A model generated the notes under the pieces. It saw only the letters and a list, made by a program, of their open reading frames with translations, was not told the DNA's origin and did not search any database. Shown piece by piece: positions 7,674 through 8,269 of a DNA stretch of 8,269 nt. The stretch spans positions 3,363-11,631 of the forward strand of contig DGBH01000034.1 in assembly GCA_002384205.1 (NCBI GenBank), read 5' to 3'. Positions within the stretch are counted from its first letter, which is position 1; each line of letters begins with the position of its first letter. The position numbers and the translations under genes are program-made. The DNA is from Bacteroidetes bacterium UBA4009 (lineage in GTDB: Bacteria; Bacteroidota; Bacteroidia; NS11-12g; UBA9320).

Positions 7674-7733
7674 AAATGCTTAACAGAATAAAATCACTGT
7701 TGATAGGTTAAACTATCACTATAGATTAAAGAC

Positions 7734-7804
7734 CTTGGGCGTTCTAGCCCAAGATTTAGAGTTTTCATAGTCAATTGAGAAGGCTTCCTTAGGGAGGCCT
7801 TCTC
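7734..7804 (+). repeat. Structured repeat, copy 2 (3' part of the candidate small RNA)
   Basis: This is the better-formed copy. The 5' hairpin (7734-7740 with 7747-7753) has 7 of 7 pairs and the 28-base hairpin (7777-7804) has 12 of 12 with one wobble. Against copy 1, three stem positions change on both sides while still pairing: C-G to A-T at 7734/7753, G-C to A-T at 7738/7749, and G-C to T-A at 7779/7802. The linker at 7754-7776 is 22 of 23 identical. Confidence 0.85.
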
Positions 7805-7810
7805 TTATTT
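7777..7810 (+). terminator. Rho-independent terminator after the small RNA and rpmA
   Basis: A 12-pair stem (GAGAAGGC with GCCTTCTC plus four inner pairs) with loop TTAG is followed at once by TTATTT. It would end the small RNA and any read-through from rplU-rpmA. Read from the yggS side, AATTGACT follows the stem, so it is a poor terminator in that direction. Confidence 0.8.
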
Positions 7811-7825
7811 ACGACATTTCGAAAA

Positions 7826-8269
7826 CTAGTGTACTGAGAAAACTTTGCTTCCTACTCGTATTAGTGTACTACCCGCAGCTATGGCGGTTAGATAATCTCC
7901 ACTCATACCCATAGACAAGGTGTCAAAGTGATGTTTATCCTTCCATCCTATGTACAGCGAACTTAAATAATCAAATTCTTTTTTTACTTGATCAATATCT
8001 TCCGTATTACTTGCCATACCCATTAGACCTTTGCAAGACACATGTGTTAGGTTGGTATATTCTGGGTCATGCAAGACCTCGTCTAATTCGGTTTTAAATA
8101 ACCCGAATTTTGTCTCTTCTTGAGCTATATGCATTTGAAACAAAAAAGGAATTACTCTTTGATGCTTTTTAGCTTCCTTGTTTACTTCCTTTAAAAGCTT
8201 CAAACTGTCTATAGAATGGATTAGATTTATGAAAGGAGCGATATATTTTACCTTATTACTTTGCAGATG
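7826..8269 (-). CDS. yggS: YggS/PLPBP-family PLP-binding protein, partial: N-terminus off the right edge
   Basis: 147 codons are visible, from the window edge to TAG at 7826. The first visible residues, HLQSNKVKYIAPFINLIHSIDSLKLL, are the family's HLQxNKVK block, and translation through this block is uninterrupted to the edge, so the gene is cut by the window and does not start at an internal TTG. MHIAQEETKFGL and LSMGMSGDYLTAIAAGSTLIRVGSKVF are the other family signatures; the latter contains the glycine/serine loops that hold the PLP phosphate. The PLP-linked lysine lies upstream and is not seen. The usual FG near the C-terminus is FS here. These proteins have a TIM-barrel fold like alanine racemase, show no known catalysis and take part in vitamin B6 and amino-acid homeostasis. 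The gene converges on the small-RNA region. Confidence 0.95.
   Translation of the reverse strand, partial: HLQSNKVKYIAPFINLIHSIDSLKLLKEVNKEAKKHQRVIPFLFQMHIAQEETKFGLFKTELDEVLHDPEYTNLTHVSCKGLMGMASNTEDIDQVKKEFDYLSSLYIGWKDKHHFDTLSMGMSGDYLTAIAAGSTLIRVGSKVFSVH

Larger units (their letters stand above)
7680..7810 (+). ncRNA. Candidate small structured RNA, about 130 nt
   Basis: It is bounded by the promoter at 7644-7673 and the terminator at 7777-7810. Four hairpins can be drawn. AACAG with CTGTT spans 7682-7701 with a 10-base loop. GATAG with CTATC spans 7702-7717, immediately adjacent. CTTGGGC with GCCCAAG spans 7734-7753. The 12-pair terminator stem spans 7777-7804. The last two and the 23-base linker between them are shared with copy 1 after rpmA. 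TTAAC at 7680-7684 could instead pair with GTTAA in the second loop, giving an alternative fold. I see no open reading frame of note. I do not recognise a tmRNA, SRP RNA or RNase P signature. A 6S-type RNA is possible but not shown, since the ends do not form the long closing stem expected. Expression is inferred. Confidence 0.5.
7531..7825. other. Intergenic region with two RNA-like repeats and a free-standing promoter
   Basis: These 295 bases lie between the convergent ends of rpmA and yggS and hold no convincing gene. They contain two copies of a structured element (7535-7605 and 7734-7804), an AT-rich spacer with a promoter (7644-7673), two small hairpins (7682-7701 and 7702-7717) and one strong terminator. 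All are listed separately. Confidence 0.9.

Noticed and set aside
7535..7804. The paired repeats as a CRISPR array or insertion-sequence ends
   Set aside because: There are only two copies, unequal in quality, in direct orientation, with a promoter-bearing spacer. No transposase, target duplication or cas gene is present.
8201..8203. TTG as the start of the YggS-family gene
   Set aside because: Conserved family sequence (HLQSNKVKYIAPF) continues in frame upstream to the window edge, so the gene is simply cut off.

Overview
The window is a stretch of housekeeping genes from a member of the Bacteroidota. This rests on three things seen in the sequence: AT-rich DNA with no Shine-Dalgarno sequences before the starts; promoters of the Bacteroidota type (TTG or TTTG, about 18-20 bases, then TAnnTTTG), clearest before rplU and before the candidate small RNA; and the protein families, notably the long LptF/LptG-type permease with its MQ..WKY.EDLVGKGLE stretch. 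I cannot name the genus.

Layout. Minus strand, 885 to the left edge: the N-terminal three quarters of a family-4-type glycosyltransferase. Its start overlaps the stop of an LptF/LptG-family lipopolysaccharide-export permease (2450-882, minus), so the two form a cell-envelope operon. Divergent from the permease is a secreted TPR protein of unknown function (2525-3760, plus). It ends 11 bases from the convergent stop of valS (6375-3772, minus). Upstream of valS on the same strand is rplS (L19, 6813-6472). The rplS terminator hairpin appears to carry the valS promoter inside it. Divergent from rplS are rplU-rpmA (L21 and L27, 6961-7530, plus). The right edge holds the C-terminal part of a YggS/PLPBP-family PLP-binding protein (8269-7826, minus).

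The most interesting part is the 295-base gap between rpmA and yggS (7531-7825). It holds two diverged, ungapped copies of an approximately 71-base element, exactly 199 bases apart. Each copy is a short hairpin, a nearly invariant 23-base linker and a 28-base hairpin with a 4-base loop. Three stem pairs differ between the copies by paired changes that keep the base pair (covariation), which argues for selection on RNA structure. Copy 1 begins 5 bases after the rpmA stop, so it would lie in the rplU-rpmA mRNA. Copy 2 has its own well-formed Bacteroidota promoter upstream (7644-7673) and ends in an intact terminator (7777-7810). Together these predict a small structured RNA of about 130 nt, related to the 3' UTR of the ribosomal-protein operon. 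I do not recognise it as a known RNA family. A 6S-like or other known Bacteroidota RNA has not been excluded.

The rest is ordinary core genome: translation (valS, rplS, rplU, rpmA), outer-membrane assembly (the permease and glycosyltransferase) and PLP homeostasis (yggS).
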